A stretch of DNA of 34,545 bases, from assembly GCA_017455585.1 (NCBI GenBank), contig JAFSZU010000155.1, positions 1 to 34,545 of the forward strand. Reading direction: 5' to 3'. The translations under genes were made by a program, and so were the position numbers. The stretch comes from Bacteroidaceae bacterium (lineage in GTDB: Bacteria > Bacteroidota > Bacteroidia > Bacteroidales > Bacteroidaceae). Positions 26,282-34,440 of the stretch are shown piece by piece. Within the stretch, counting starts at the first letter, position 1. The number at the start of each line of letters is the position of its first letter. The notes under the pieces were generated by a model. It ran no database searches and was not told the DNA's origin. It saw only the letters and a program-made list of their open reading frames with translations.

Positions 26282-28618
26282 ATGAAAAATAAACTGTTTA
26301 TGACCATCGTTAGTCTCTCCGTGCTGGCCGCCTCCTGCGGCAAGCAGGCCGTCAGCCAAAATCAGGATGCAGCGATAGAAGCCAAAGTGACCGAGACACT
26401 GAACCGCCTGACCCTGGAAGAGAAAGTTGGGCAGATGATGCAACTGGTGACCGACCTCTTTGGCACCAACGACGCCCAGGGCGTATTCCACATCGACCCT
26501 GCCAAGGCCGACACGCTGTTCTCCAAGTACAAGATAGGTTCTATCCTGAATGCTCCCAACACCTGCGCCCCCACCGCCGAGCAGTGGCAGGAGATCATGG
26601 CCGACATCCAGGAACTGTCGATGAAGCACATCGGCGTGCCATGCCTCTTCGGTCTGGACCAGAACCACGGCTCCACCTACACGCAGGGCGGTACGCTCTT
26701 CCCCCAGAACATCAATGTGGCAGCCACCTTCAACCGCGAGATTGCCCGCCAGTGCGCCGAGGCCACGGCCTACGAGACACGAGCCGTGAGTGTGCCCTGG
26801 ACCTTCAGTCCCACGCTGGACCTGGGCCGCGATGCGCGCTGGCCGCGCTTCTATGAGAACTTCGGCGAGGACTGTTACGTGAATGCCGAGATGGGTCTGG
26901 CACAGACCCTCGGCTTCCAGGGCGAAGACCCGAACCATGTGGACCAGCAGCATGTGGCCGTTTCACTGAAGCACTATCTGGGCTACGGCGTGCCATGGAC
27001 TGGCAAGGACCGTACCCCCGCCTACATCGCTCCGGCCCAGCTGCGCGAGAAATACTTTGCACCGTACCTGGCTTGTGTCAAGGCCGGCGCACACTCGGTG
27101 ATGGTCAACTCTGCTTCCATCAATGGTCTGCCTGTGCACGCCAACCGCGAGCTGCTCACCGTGTGGCTGAAGGAGCAGACAGGATGGGACGGCGTGCTCA
27201 TCACCGACTGGGCCGACGTGAACAACCTCTACACCCGTGAGATGGTGGCCAAGGACAAGAAGGATGCCTTGCGCATCGCCATCAATGCCGGCATCGACAT
27301 GGTCATGGAGCCCTACAGCGCCGACGCCTGCGTGCTGCTGAAGGAACTGGTAGAGGAAGGTGCCATCCCCATGAGCCGCATCAATGATGCCGTGAGCCGC
27401 GTGCTGCGCATGAAGTACCGTCTGGACCTTTTCGACCATCCCACGCAGCAACTCGCCGACTATCCCAAGTTCGGCGGCGAGGAGTTTGCGCAGCTCGCCC
27501 TTGAAGGAGCCGTGGAGAGCATGGTGCTCCTCAAGAATGAAGGCAACCTGCTGCCTCTTTCTGGACTGAAATCGTCAAATGCCAAAATCCTTTTGACTGG
27601 TCCCAACGCCAACCAGATGCGCTGTCTCAATGGTGGATGGAGCTACACTTGGCAGGGCGACCGCACCGACGAGTTCGCCACCGCCTACAACACCATCTAC
27701 GAGGCCATGTGCAACGAGTTTGGACAGGACAACGTGCGGCTGGCACAAGGCGTGACCTACAATGAGAAGGGCAAATGGTGGGAAGAGAATGAACCCGACA
27801 TCGCTGCCGCTGTGCGTGCCGCACAGGGCGTGGATGTCATCGTGGCGTGCATCGGCGAGAACTCCTACACCGAGACACCGGGTAACCTCACCGACCTCAC
27901 CCTCTCCGAGAACCAGCGCAACCTGGTCAAGGCTCTGGCCAAGACTGGCAAGCCCATCGTCCTCGTCCTCAACGAGGGCCGTCCCCGCATCCTCGCAGAC
28001 ATAGAGCCGCTGGCACAGGCGGTGGTGCACATCATGATTCCCGGTAACTACGGCGGCGACGCCCTGGCAGGACTCCTCAGCGGACGCTTCAACTTTTCCG
28101 GTCGTCTGCCCTTCACCTATCCCAGCGAGATCAACTCCCTCACCAACTATGACTTCAAGAAGAGCGAGGAGACGGGAACGATGGAAGGTGCCTACGACTA
28201 CAATGCCCTCATCACCCAGCAGTGGGGCTTCGGCTACGGCCTGAGCTACACGACCTTCGAGTACAGCAATATGCAGGTCGATAAGCAGCATTTCACCAAG
28301 GACGACGTGCTCAACATAAGCATCGATGTCACCAACAGCGGCGAGCGTGCCGGCATGGAGAGCGTGCTGCTCTTCAGCAGCGACCTCATCGCCTCCATGG
28401 TGCCCGACGGTCGCCGTTTGCGCGAGTTCCAGAAAGTGGAACTGCAACCCGGCGAGACCCAAACCGTCAACTTCGTGCTGCCCGCCAGCTGTCTGGCCTT
28501 CGTGGGCTACGACGGCCGCTGGACGCTCGAGGAAGGCGATTTCCTGCTTTCCGCAGGTCGGCAAACCATCACCGTCAATTGTGACAAGACCCACGTCTGG
28601 GACACACCGAACCGTTGA
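26282..28618 (+). CDS. GH3 beta-glucosidase lipoprotein
   Basis: This 778-residue protein has lipoprotein signal AASC (Cys19). Residues about 35-380 are the GH3 N-terminal barrel, beginning [13 protein letters not shown] and including [12 protein letters not shown] and [13 protein letters not shown]. The nucleophile is Asp309 in [10 protein letters not shown]. Residues about 400-620 are the second GH3 domain ([15 protein letters not shown] ... IACIGE-like strand [13 protein letters not shown]), and about 690-770 the fibronectin-like C-terminal domain ([14 protein letters not shown]). GH3 enzymes release terminal beta-glucose, sometimes xylose. Next to GH5 the likely substrate is cello- or mixed-linkage oligosaccharides, though this is inference. 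It is the last PUL gene, followed by a hairpin. Lipidation suggests membrane anchoring. Confidence 0.93.
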   Translation: MKNKLFMTIVSLSVLAASCGKQAVSQNQDAAIEAKVTETLNRLTLEEKVGQMMQLVTDLFGTNDAQGVFHIDPAKADTLFSKYKIGSILNAPNTCAPTAEQWQEIMADIQELSMKHIGVPCLFGLDQNHGSTYTQGGTLFPQNINVAATFNREIARQCAEATAYETRAVSVPWTFSPTLDLGRDARWPRFYENFGEDCYVNAEMGLAQTLGFQGEDPNHVDQQHVAVSLKHYLGYGVPWTGKDRTPAYIAPAQLREKYFAPYLACVKAGAHSVMVNSASINGLPVHANRELLTVWLKEQTGWDGVLITDWADVNNLYTREMVAKDKKDALRIAINAGIDMVMEPYSADACVLLKELVEEGAIPMSRINDAVSRVLRMKYRLDLFDHPTQQLADYPKFGGEEFAQLALEGAVESMVLLKNEGNLLPLSGLKSSNAKILLTGPNANQMRCLNGGWSYTWQGDRTDEFATAYNTIYEAMCNEFGQDNVRLAQGVTYNEKGKWWEENEPDIAAAVRAAQGVDVIVACIGENSYTETPGNLTDLTLSENQRNLVKALAKTGKPIVLVLNEGRPRILADIEPLAQAVVHIMIPGNYGGDALAGLLSGRFNFSGRLPFTYPSEINSLTNYDFKKSEETGTMEGAYDYNALITQQWGFGYGLSYTTFEYSNMQVDKQHFTKDDVLNISIDVTNSGERAGMESVLLFSSDLIASMVPDGRRLREFQKVELQPGETQTVNFVLPASCLAFVGYDGRWTLEEGDFLLSAGRQTITVNCDKTHVWDTPNR

Positions 28619-28632
28619 GATTCCCCTCGTCT

Positions 28633-28668
28633 TGACGGCTCATGCGTGAGGCCGTCATTGAATTTTTA
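28633..28668 (+). terminator. Rho-independent-like terminator of the PUL
   Basis: TGACGGC...GCCGTCA hairpin (28633-28657), with inner TCA/TGA pairing and one bulge around a TGCG loop, is followed by TTGAATTTTTA. It starts 15 bp after the GH3 stop, so it likely ends the PUL transcript. Confidence 0.7.
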
Positions 28669-28699
28669 CAGAATCATTCACTTTAAATAATTATGGAAT

Positions 28700-29683
28700 A
28701 TGACTACAGGTAATGTACGTCCGGCTGAGATGGAGCGCATCACCACGTCCGCTTTGGCCAAACAATTCATTGATAAACAGATAGATGCACTGCGTGCACA
28801 GATTGGTGACAAGAAGGTGCTGCTGGCACTCTCCGGCGGCGTGGATTCGTCGGTTGTGGCAGCACTGCTCATCAAGGCCGTGGGTCGGCAGTTGGTGTCT
28901 GTGCATGTGAACCACGGCCTATTGCGCAAGGGCGAAGCCGAGCAGGTGGTGCGTGTCTTCCGTGATGAGCTGAATGCCAACCTGATCTATGTGGATGCCA
29001 CCGACCGGTTCCTTGACAAGTTGGCTGGAGTGGCAGACCCGGAGCAGAAACGCAAAATCATCGGCGCTGAGTTCATCCGCGTGTTTGAGGAGGAGGCCCG
29101 CAAGCTCGAGGGCATCTGTTTCCTGGCTCAGGGAACCATCTATCCTGATATTGTAGAATCCGGTCCCGTCAAGTCACACCATAATGTGGGGGGACTGCCA
29201 GAAGACCTGCAGTTTGAACTGGTAGAACCCATCAAACTGTTGTTCAAGGATGAGGTGCGTGTGGTCGGCAAGGAGCTGGGTCTGCCCGATAACATGGTTT
29301 ATCGTCAGCCGTTTCCGGGACCGGGGCTGGGTGTACGTTGCACAGGTGCCATCACGCGTGACCGTCTGGAGGCCCTGCGTGAGAGCGATGCCATCCTGCG
29401 TGAGGAATTTGCCAGGAACGGACTCGAAGGCAAGGTCTGGCAGTACTTCACCATTGTGCCGGACTACAAGTCAACGGGTGTCAAGGACAACAAGCGCAGC
29501 TGGGATTGGCCGGTAATCATCCGTGCGGTGAACACCCGCGACGCCATGACCGCCACTATCGAGGAGATTCCCTACGAGCTGCTGCACCACATCACACGCC
29601 GCATCATCACCGAGGTGCCGGGTGTGAACCGTGTGCTCTATGACCTCACGCCGAAGCCCACAGGCACAATCGAGTGGGAGTAA
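28700..29683 (+). CDS. guaA: GMP synthase ATP-pyrophosphatase subunit without glutaminase domain
   Basis: This 327-residue protein aligns with the C-terminal two thirds of GuaA, which converts XMP to GMP with ATP and ammonia. The PP-loop [11 protein letters not shown] lies at about residues 43-53. Other family motifs are [34 protein letters not shown] and the dimerisation-domain ending [14 protein letters not shown]. The N-terminal glutamine amidotransferase domain (about 190 residues) of ordinary bacterial GuaA is absent, and no candidate for it is nearby. The protein starts cleanly, so it is not an obvious truncation. It may pair with a separate glutaminase as in archaea, or use free ammonia, or be a second copy. 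Its stop abuts the stop of the convergent gene with no gap. Confidence 0.88.
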   Translation: MTTGNVRPAEMERITTSALAKQFIDKQIDALRAQIGDKKVLLALSGGVDSSVVAALLIKAVGRQLVSVHVNHGLLRKGEAEQVVRVFRDELNANLIYVDATDRFLDKLAGVADPEQKRKIIGAEFIRVFEEEARKLEGICFLAQGTIYPDIVESGPVKSHHNVGGLPEDLQFELVEPIKLLFKDEVRVVGKELGLPDNMVYRQPFPGPGLGVRCTGAITRDRLEALRESDAILREEFARNGLEGKVWQYFTIVPDYKSTGVKDNKRSWDWPVIIRAVNTRDAMTATIEEIPYELLHHITRRIITEVPGVNRVLYDLTPKPTGTIEWE

Positions 29684-30418
29684 CTATTTCGCGGAAGTGA
29701 GGAATTGCTCGGCGTGCTCGAGGGTGTCCAGTTTGCCCACGTCCAGCATGCGGAGGTCTGGCTTGAAGCAACCCGCGATGGGGTGATTCTGGCAGAAACG
29801 CATGTAAAAGTCGAAGACGCCGAACTTGTCTGGCATCAGTGCCAGTTCGCGGGTTAGGCGCGGGTGGATGGTGTGTATGCCCGTGAATGCCAAACGGCGT
29901 AGCTGCGAGACATCGCGCTCGGACGGCACACAGCGGACGATGCCTTTGTCATCGTTGGTCCACCCGCAGAGGTGAAGTTGGTCATCAAACAGCAAGTAGC
30001 GGCTGGTCTTGCGCTCTCCCACAAGCAGTTGCGCGTCAGCCTCTTCGGCTTTGTCATAGAAGGTCTCCACATCCACGTTACTGAGGATGTCCACGTTGTG
30101 AATGAGGATGGGGCTGTCTGTGTCAAAGAGCGGCAGGGCGTGTTTGATGGCCCCGCCCGTGTCTAATAGTGTGGCTGTCTCGTCGCTGATGCGGATGTCA
30201 AGCCCGAAGTTGTCGTTCTCCTTCAGGTAATCCACAATCTGCTGGGCGAAGTGGTGCACGTTGACCACGATGCGTTCGAAGCCCGCGGCTTTCATCTTCA
30301 TCACGATATGCCAGAGGAGCGGCTTGCCCGCAACGGGCACCATGGCCTTGGGCATACGGTCGGTCAGGGGTTTCAGGCGGGTGCCCATGCCTGCCGCTAA
30401 AATCAGTACTTGCTTCAT
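29684..30418 (-). CDS. Sugar-phosphate nucleotidyltransferase
   Basis: This 244-residue protein begins with the NDP-sugar pyrophosphorylase signature ILAAGMGTRLKPLTDRMPKA, followed by MVPVAGKPLLWH. A LDTGGAIKHALPLF motif and the metal-binding region HNVDILSNVD complete the fold. It transfers a nucleoside monophosphate to a sugar 1-phosphate. The closest relatives by pattern are MurNAc-1-phosphate uridylyltransferase (MurU-like) and mannose-1-phosphate guanylyltransferase, and I cannot choose between them. It lacks the long C-terminal hexapeptide domain of GlmU. It is convergent with the GMP synthase gene; the two stop codons are directly adjacent. A TAACTTTG promoter box lies upstream on the minus strand. 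Confidence 0.85.
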   Translation of the reverse strand: MKQVLILAAGMGTRLKPLTDRMPKAMVPVAGKPLLWHIVMKMKAAGFERIVVNVHHFAQQIVDYLKENDNFGLDIRISDETATLLDTGGAIKHALPLFDTDSPILIHNVDILSNVDVETFYDKAEEADAQLLVGERKTSRYLLFDDQLHLCGWTNDDKGIVRCVPSERDVSQLRRLAFTGIHTIHPRLTRELALMPDKFGVFDFYMRFCQNHPIAGCFKPDLRMLDVGKLDTLEHAEQFLTSAK

Positions 30419-30462
30419 ATATTATATATAATATAAGGTATAGGTTTGCGGTGGAGTGGGTA

Positions 30463-30470
30463 CAAAGTTA
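30463..30470 (-). promoter_or_regulatory. Promoter -7 box of the nucleotidyltransferase gene
   Basis: Read on the minus strand, TAACTTTG matches TAnnTTTG exactly, about 45 bp before the start codon at 30418. No clear -33 TTTG was found. Confidence 0.5.
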
Positions 30471-30537
30471 GCCATGTTTCACCAATCCGCCAAGGAAATT
30501 AGGAAAAATGAGTCGCAGGTGAGGATTTTTGCTTTTT

Positions 30538-30571
30538 TTTGTCGTCAAGTCAGAATTTAGCTGTACCTTTG
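30538..30571 (+). promoter_or_regulatory. aspS promoter
   Basis: TTTG (30538-30541) and TACCTTTG (30564-30571) match the Bacteroidetes -33 and -7 elements, with a 22-bp spacer, slightly longer than usual. Transcription from here would give a leader of about 230 nt containing the heptamer array. Confidence 0.6.
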
Positions 30572-30588
30572 CAAACGATTTGTGCGTC

Positions 30589-30665
30589 TGTCTCGCAGAA
30601 AGCACAGAAAGAGCGAACACAGATTGCACAGATTACACGGATGCAGGATGTGTCTCGCAGAAAGC
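30589..30665 (+). repeat. Repeated 15-mer in the aspS leader
   Basis: TGTCTCGCAGAAAGC occurs at 30589-30603 and again at 30651-30665, starts 62 bp apart. Between them lie shorter repeats of the ACAGATT type. The function is unknown; it looks like expanded intergenic repeat DNA. Confidence 0.65.
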
Positions 30666-30683
30666 GCAGACAACGCAGAGGGG

Positions 30684-30802
30684 TTTTAACTTTCAACTTT
30701 CAACTTATAACTTTCAACTTTCAACTTATAACTTTCAACTTATAACTTTCAACTTTCAACTTTCATCTTTCATCTTTCATCTTTCATCTTTCAACTTATA
30801 AC
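30684..30802 (+). repeat. 17-unit heptamer tandem array in the aspS leader
   Basis: Exactly 119 bp can be divided into 17 uninterrupted 7-mers of three main types, TTTCAAC, TTATAAC and TTTCATC (the last four times in a row). It ends 8 bp before the aspS start codon, so unit number would change the untranslated leader and could affect ribosome access. Confidence 0.95.
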
Positions 30803-30810
30803 TCTCTATA

Positions 30811-32619
30811 ATGTATAGAACCAAGACTTGCGGCGAGCTGCGTCTCGCCAATGTGGGCGAGACTGTGACCCTCGCCGGATGGGTGCAGCGCACCCGCAAA
30901 ATGGGCGGCATGACATTTGTGGATATGCGTGACCGCTATGGTATCACACAGGTGGTATTTGAAGCCCCCCATTGCTCCCCAGCGGCGGGCGAGCTAAGCG
31001 GCAATGAAACGTCCCCCACCGGGGGGCTACAGGGGGCCGCCAATGCTTTGGGCCGCGAATATGTCATTCAGGTGACGGGCACCGTCAGCGAACGTTCCAA
31101 CAAGAACAAGAACCTGCCCACGGGCGACATCGAGATTATCGCCACTGAGCTGAAAGTGCTGAATGCCAGCGTGACACCCCCCTTCACCATCGAGGACCAG
31201 AGCGACGGCGGCGACGACCTGCGCATGAAATACCGCTATCTGGATCTACGCCGCACACCCGTGCGCCGCAACCTGGAGCTGCGTCACCGCATGACGATGG
31301 AGGTGCGCCGCTACCTCGACAGCCTCGGCTTCTTGGAGATAGAGACGCCCATGCTCATCGGCAGCACACCCGAGGGAGCACGCGACTTCGTGGTACCCTC
31401 CCGCATGAATCCCGGACAGTTCTACGCCCTGCCGCAGTCGCCCCAGACGCTGAAGCAACTGCTGATGGTCAGCGGCATGGACCGCTACTTTCAGATTGTG
31501 AAGTGCTTCCGTGACGAAGACCTGCGTGCCGACCGCCAGCCCGAGTTCACGCAGATCGACTGCGAGATGAGCTTTGTCACCCAGGAGGACATCCTGCAGA
31601 CCTTCGAGGGAATGGCCAAGCACCTCTTCCGCGAGCTGCGCGGCATAGAACTGGAAGGTGCCTTCCCCCGCATGACGTGGGCTGATGCCATGAAGTACTA
31701 CGGCAGCGACAAACCCGACACTCGCTTCGGGATGCGCTTTGTGGAGCTGAAGGATGTGTTTGCACAGGCGCCGGGCTTCTCCGTCTTCGACGAGGCCAAG
31801 TACATTGGCGGCATCTGCGCCACAGGGCAGGCCGTCTATACGCGCAAGCAGCTTGACCAGTTGACCGACTTCGTGAAGCGTCCGCAGATTGGTGCCAAGG
31901 GACTCGTCTATGCCCGCGTGCAGGAGGACGGCAGTGTGAAGTCCAGCGTGGATAAGTTCTACGGCCCCGAGGTGCTCAATGTCCTGAAAGAGAAGATGAA
32001 TGCCCAGCCCGGCGACCTCATCCTCATCCTCTGTGGCGACGATGCCATGAAGACCCGCAAGCAGCTCTGCGAACTCCGTCTGGAGATGGGAGCACGCATG
32101 GGCCTGCGCGACAAGAACCAGTTCTCGCTGCTCTGGGTCATCGACTTCCCCATGTTTGAGTGGAGCGAGGAGGAAGGCCGCCTCATGGCCACCCACCATC
32201 CCTTCACCCATCCCAAGGACGAGGATATTCCTCTCCTCGACACCGACCCCGCCGCCGTGCGCGCCGACGCATACGATATGGTGTGCAACGGTGTGGAAGT
32301 GGGCGGTGGCAGCATCCGAATCCACGACCCGGAGCTGCAGGACAAGATGTTCCGCATCCTGGGCTTCACCGAGGAACGTGCACAGGAGCAGTTCGGCTTC
32401 CTCATGAACGCCTTCAAGTACGGTGCACCCCCTCACGGAGGCCTCGCCTACGGCCTCGACCGCTGGGTGAGCCTCTTCGCAGGCCTCGACAGCATTCGTG
32501 ACTGCATCGCCTTCCCCAAGAACAACAGCGGCCGCGACGTCATGCTGGATGCACCTGCCCGTCTGGAGCAGAAGCAGTTGGATGAATTGTATCTCAAGAT
32601 AGACCTCCCACAAGAATGA
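30811..32619 (+). CDS. aspS: Aspartyl-tRNA synthetase with an in-frame inserted segment
   Basis: This 602-residue class IIb synthetase charges tRNA-Asp. It opens with the OB-fold anticodon-binding domain ([31 protein letters not shown]). Motif 2 is [16 protein letters not shown] at about residues 233-248 and motif 3 lies around GLAYGLDRW (about 545-553). A bacterial GAD insertion domain lies between them. Recalled Bacteroides AspRS proteins are about 585 residues. The extra length falls at about residues 52-76, where [12 protein letters not shown] and [11 protein letters not shown] replace a short helix before ANALGREYV; it is encoded by a GC-rich palindromic element (30963-31028). The ATG follows the heptamer array by 8 bp. 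The TGA overlaps the next gene's ATG. Confidence 0.97.
   Translation: MYRTKTCGELRLANVGETVTLAGWVQRTRKMGGMTFVDMRDRYGITQVVFEAPHCSPAAGELSGNETSPTGGLQGAANALGREYVIQVTGTVSERSNKNKNLPTGDIEIIATELKVLNASVTPPFTIEDQSDGGDDLRMKYRYLDLRRTPVRRNLELRHRMTMEVRRYLDSLGFLEIETPMLIGSTPEGARDFVVPSRMNPGQFYALPQSPQTLKQLLMVSGMDRYFQIVKCFRDEDLRADRQPEFTQIDCEMSFVTQEDILQTFEGMAKHLFRELRGIELEGAFPRMTWADAMKYYGSDKPDTRFGMRFVELKDVFAQAPGFSVFDEAKYIGGICATGQAVYTRKQLDQLTDFVKRPQIGAKGLVYARVQEDGSVKSSVDKFYGPEVLNVLKEKMNAQPGDLILILCGDDAMKTRKQLCELRLEMGARMGLRDKNQFSLLWVIDFPMFEWSEEEGRLMATHHPFTHPKDEDIPLLDTDPAAVRADAYDMVCNGVEVGGGSIRIHDPELQDKMFRILGFTEERAQEQFGFLMNAFKYGAPPHGGLAYGLDRWVSLFAGLDSIRDCIAFPKNNSGRDVMLDAPARLEQKQLDELYLKIDLPQE
30963..31028 (+). repeat. 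Palindromic element inserted in frame in aspS
   Basis: The ends AGCCCCCC (30963-30970) and GGGGGGCT (31021-31028) are perfect inverted repeats, and CATTGC (30970-30975) and GCAATG (31001-31006) form a second nested pair. This is the structure of a REP-like or miniature palindromic element; it encodes the extra loop of AspRS. Confidence 0.7.
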
Positions 32620-32915
32620 TGGATATAATCAATAGTGACCACCCCCTCCCTCTCAGGGAGGGTGAGGGGAGGGTCTTCTACACCTGTCAAGGCACCTGCT
32701 CCAAGGCCATCGAAGTGACGGCCAAGGACGGTGTCATCGAGAATGTCACGTTCTATGGCGGTTGCAACGGCAATACCAAAGGCATTTCCACCCTCGTCCG
32801 TGGCATGAAGGTGGAGGATGTCATTGCCAAGCTGAAAGGCACTCAATGTGGCAATCGTGGTACCTCCTGTCCCGACCAGCTCACCCACGCTTTAGAGCAG
32901 TTGAATAATGAGTGA
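32616..32915 (+). CDS. TSCPD-domain four-cysteine protein (TIGR03905-like)
   Basis: This 99-residue protein has the conserved cysteine pattern [18 protein letters not shown] and [12 protein letters not shown], as in the small TSCPD family related to the C-terminal part of some ribonucleotide reductases. Its function is not established; the cysteines suggest metal binding or redox chemistry. The start codon overlaps the aspS stop (ATGA), so the two are probably translated together. Before the first conserved motif the N-terminus carries an odd segment, [11 protein letters not shown], encoded by a GC-rich palindrome (32644-32662) that looks like an inserted repeat. Without that segment the protein would have the usual family length of about 80-85 residues. 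Confidence 0.85.
   Translation: MMDIINSDHPLPLREGEGRVFYTCQGTCSKAIEVTAKDGVIENVTFYGGCNGNTKGISTLVRGMKVEDVIAKLKGTQCGNRGTSCPDQLTHALEQLNNE
32644..32662 (+). repeat. Palindrome inserted in frame in the TSCPD gene
   Basis: CCCTCCCT and AGGGAGGG form a perfect 8-bp stem around CTC, followed by a G-rich extension to about 32673. The element is compact, GC-rich and REP-like, and encodes the atypical N-terminal residues of the protein. Confidence 0.65.
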
Positions 32916-32954
32916 TCGGTGTCGGATCTAAAGCGGACAATACATTCATAGCTT

Positions 32955-33608
32955 ATGAATATAGACAACCTAGTTCATACATATTTCAAGGATTGTTCTT
33001 CATTGCCAATCATCGAAGTATTCGACAATGAGAATATTTATGATGTCTATGTTGATATTGTTAAGACGCTGAAACACTCACCAGATATAGAATTGAGCGT
33101 CCTGCAATTGCTGAGTTATTGCTTCTATGAGATTCTGGACAATGTGCTTACACATTCGGGCAAGCAAACAGGAACCGTCATGATTCTCTACGAGCCTTCA
33201 CACTCCAGAATCCGAATCTTAGTAGCTGATGATGGCATTGGAATCCAGCGATCCCTGTCAGAGAATGAAACTTATAAAGACATCTCAGAGGCTGAAGCCA
33301 TACGGATCTGTCTGGAAGACAAAGTAACTGATGGCAAAGGACTGGGCTATGGGCTGTATTCTACATCTTGTCTCATAAAGAATGCAGGTATTGTATTGGA
33401 GATTCATTCTGGTAAGCACCTTCTTCATATAGATGAGGAGAAGGAAATTGTGTCTGATATTTCTCACTGGCAAGGGACTATCATATATTTTGAACTCCAC
33501 ACAGATAAGGAAATAGATCCAAATAGTATCTTAGAGCATCGTACAGATGCAGAAGCAGAATTCAATGAAACTTTCATTGATACGTCTGATATAGACGAGT
33601 TATGGTAA
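32955..33608 (+). CDS. GHKL-type ATP-binding protein (histidine-kinase-like ATPase)
   Basis: This 217-residue protein contains the three ATP-lid motifs of the GHKL fold. The N box is YEILDNVLTHSG with Asn63, the G1 box is ADDGIGI with Asp93, and the G2 box is GKGLGYGLY at about 127-135. There is no transmembrane segment, phospho-acceptor His domain or receiver domain, so it is a bare ATPase, like anti-sigma-factor kinases of the RsbW/SpoIIAB type. It precedes a STAS-like protein by 16 bp, which suggests a partner-switch pair (inference). The gene is visibly richer in A and T than the PUL and aspS genes and may have been acquired separately. Its target is unknown. Confidence 0.85.
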   Translation: MNIDNLVHTYFKDCSSLPIIEVFDNENIYDVYVDIVKTLKHSPDIELSVLQLLSYCFYEILDNVLTHSGKQTGTVMILYEPSHSRIRILVADDGIGIQRSLSENETYKDISEAEAIRICLEDKVTDGKGLGYGLYSTSCLIKNAGIVLEIHSGKHLLHIDEEKEIVSDISHWQGTIIYFELHTDKEIDPNSILEHRTDAEAEFNETFIDTSDIDELW

Positions 33609-33624
33609 TTCAAGAAACAAAGAT

Positions 33625-33924
33625 ATGGTTACATTCCGTTTTAGTGATTATGGTGAACATCTTGGCACACGACAATTGGGCCAGAGGGTGAGCCGTCTGT
33701 TATGGCCGCTTATCCAAGGTAATGAGAAAGTTTGCCTTGACTTTGAGGGAGTGGATGTCGTCTCCAATTCCTTTGCTGATGAATGTATCGCAAAGATGCT
33801 ACTGTTTATGTCTCTTGATGAATTGAAACGACATACCACATTCCATGGACTCAATGACTTTGCTCGCAAGAATATAGCTCTTGCCTTGAAACGAAGATTG
33901 CAGGTAGCCGCGGAAAAAGTATGA
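33625..33924 (+). CDS. STAS-like domain protein (DUF4325)
   Basis: This 99-residue protein has the DUF4325 pattern: a beta-strand NEKVCLDFEGVDVVSNSFADE (about residues 32-52), then a helix AKMLLFM and an FHGLNDFARKNI segment. STAS domains bind or antagonise regulatory ATPases and are often phosphorylated on a Ser in the VVSNSFAD loop. Here the loop has Ser47 and Ser49. The gene follows the GHKL ATPase by 16 bp, with the same AT-rich composition, so the two likely act together. DUF4325 proteins are named for the fold only; no function is established. There are no membrane segments. Confidence 0.82.
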   Translation: MVTFRFSDYGEHLGTRQLGQRVSRLLWPLIQGNEKVCLDFEGVDVVSNSFADECIAKMLLFMSLDELKRHTTFHGLNDFARKNIALALKRRLQVAAEKV

Positions 33925-33927
33925 ACT

Positions 33928-33967
33928 ATTCATGATATATTCGTGAACCCATTCGTGGATATTCGTG
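33928..33967 (+). repeat. ATTCGTG-type dispersed repeat
   Basis: ATTCATG (33928) is followed by three copies of ATTCGTG (33939, 33951 and 33961) with uneven spacing of 10-12 bp. This is intergenic repeat DNA between the STAS-like gene and the lipoprotein gene. Confidence 0.55.
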
Positions 33968-34014
33968 TGAGAAAGAATAATGATCTATTCTATTTGCTCT
34001 TCATAACCATAATT

Positions 34015-34431
34015 ATGCGCCACACATTATTCATTATTCATTGTTCATTATCCATTCTTCTTGCGGCGTTGACGGCAAGCAGCTGCACTGAGTCCTTCGA
34101 GGACCGTTGTCGTCGGGAGGCACGGGAGTTCACCGAGAAGCAGTGTCCGCGTCTGGTGGAGAAGAACATCATCCTGGACAGCATGACCTATGTGGACACG
34201 CCCCAAGGGTTTATCTACCACTACCGTGTCACGGGCGAACTGGATAATCCCGAACTGCTGACCGCCGACAACCTGGAGCCCATCATCGAGGGAATGCGCC
34301 AGAACCTGCGCCAGAACCTCTCGCTGCGGGCCTACAAGGAACGGGGTCTCTCTTTCACCTATCGCTACCTCTCGGACTCCACAGGAGAACCTTTCGTGGA
34401 TACCACCTTCGGACCCGAAGACTATCAGTAA
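34015..34431 (+). CDS. Small lipoprotein of unknown function
   Basis: The preferred start at 34015 gives a 138-residue protein with a signal peptide ending in lipobox ASSC (Cys24). An upstream in-frame ATG at 33943 would add 24 residues that read through repeat DNA and spoil the signal. The mature part is rich in charged residues, with DRCRREAREFTEKQCP and a later ENLEPIIEGMRQNLRQNLSL helix. I do not recognise the family. The hydrophobic core of the signal peptide is encoded by a heptamer island (34026-34060). It follows the STAS-like gene by 90 bp, but base composition differs, so it need not belong to that pair. Confidence 0.75.
   Translation: MRHTLFIIHCSLSILLAALTASSCTESFEDRCRREAREFTEKQCPRLVEKNIILDSMTYVDTPQGFIYHYRVTGELDNPELLTADNLEPIIEGMRQNLRQNLSLRAYKERGLSFTYRYLSDSTGEPFVDTTFGPEDYQ
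34026..34060 (+). repeat. Heptamer island forming the lipoprotein signal peptide
   Basis: Five consecutive 7-mers, ATTATTC twice and ATTGTTC, then ATTATCC and ATTCTTC. They encode the hydrophobic core (LFIIHCSLSILL) of the signal peptide. Confidence 0.72.
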
Positions 34432-34440
34432 TTGGTTTAG

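Larger units (their letters stand above)
1204..28618 (+). other. Polysaccharide utilization locus (PL11, GH2 x2, esterase, SusCD x2, SGBP, GH5, GH3)
   Basis: Ten consecutive plus-strand genes have gaps of at most about 80 bp. Two of the junctions are tight: a 3-bp gap and one ATGA overlap. A promoter precedes the first gene and a hairpin with a T-rich tail follows the last. Enzyme content suggests both pectic rhamnogalacturonan-I (PL11, GH2) and beta-glucan or hemicellulose (GH5, GH3) as substrates. No sensor or regulator gene is included. Internal promoters are possible before the first susC (12530-12604). Confidence 0.88.
30419..30810. other. 392-bp divergent intergenic region
   Basis: This stretch holds the minus-strand promoter of the nucleotidyltransferase, the plus-strand promoter of aspS, two copies of a 15-mer and a 17-unit heptamer array. 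Plus-strand open frames here merely translate the repeats and are not genes. Confidence 0.8.

Noticed and set aside
30529-30801. Plus-strand open frame encoding Phe/Gln/Leu-rich repeats
   Set aside because: It simply translates the heptamer array and the aspS leader, with no start context and no homology expected.
30684-30802. CRISPR array
   Set aside because: The 7-bp units are contiguous with no unique spacers, so this is a simple tandem repeat.
31246-32613. 455-codon open frame on the minus strand
   Set aside because: It is opposite aspS, which is unambiguous; no domain is recognisable in the minus-strand translation.
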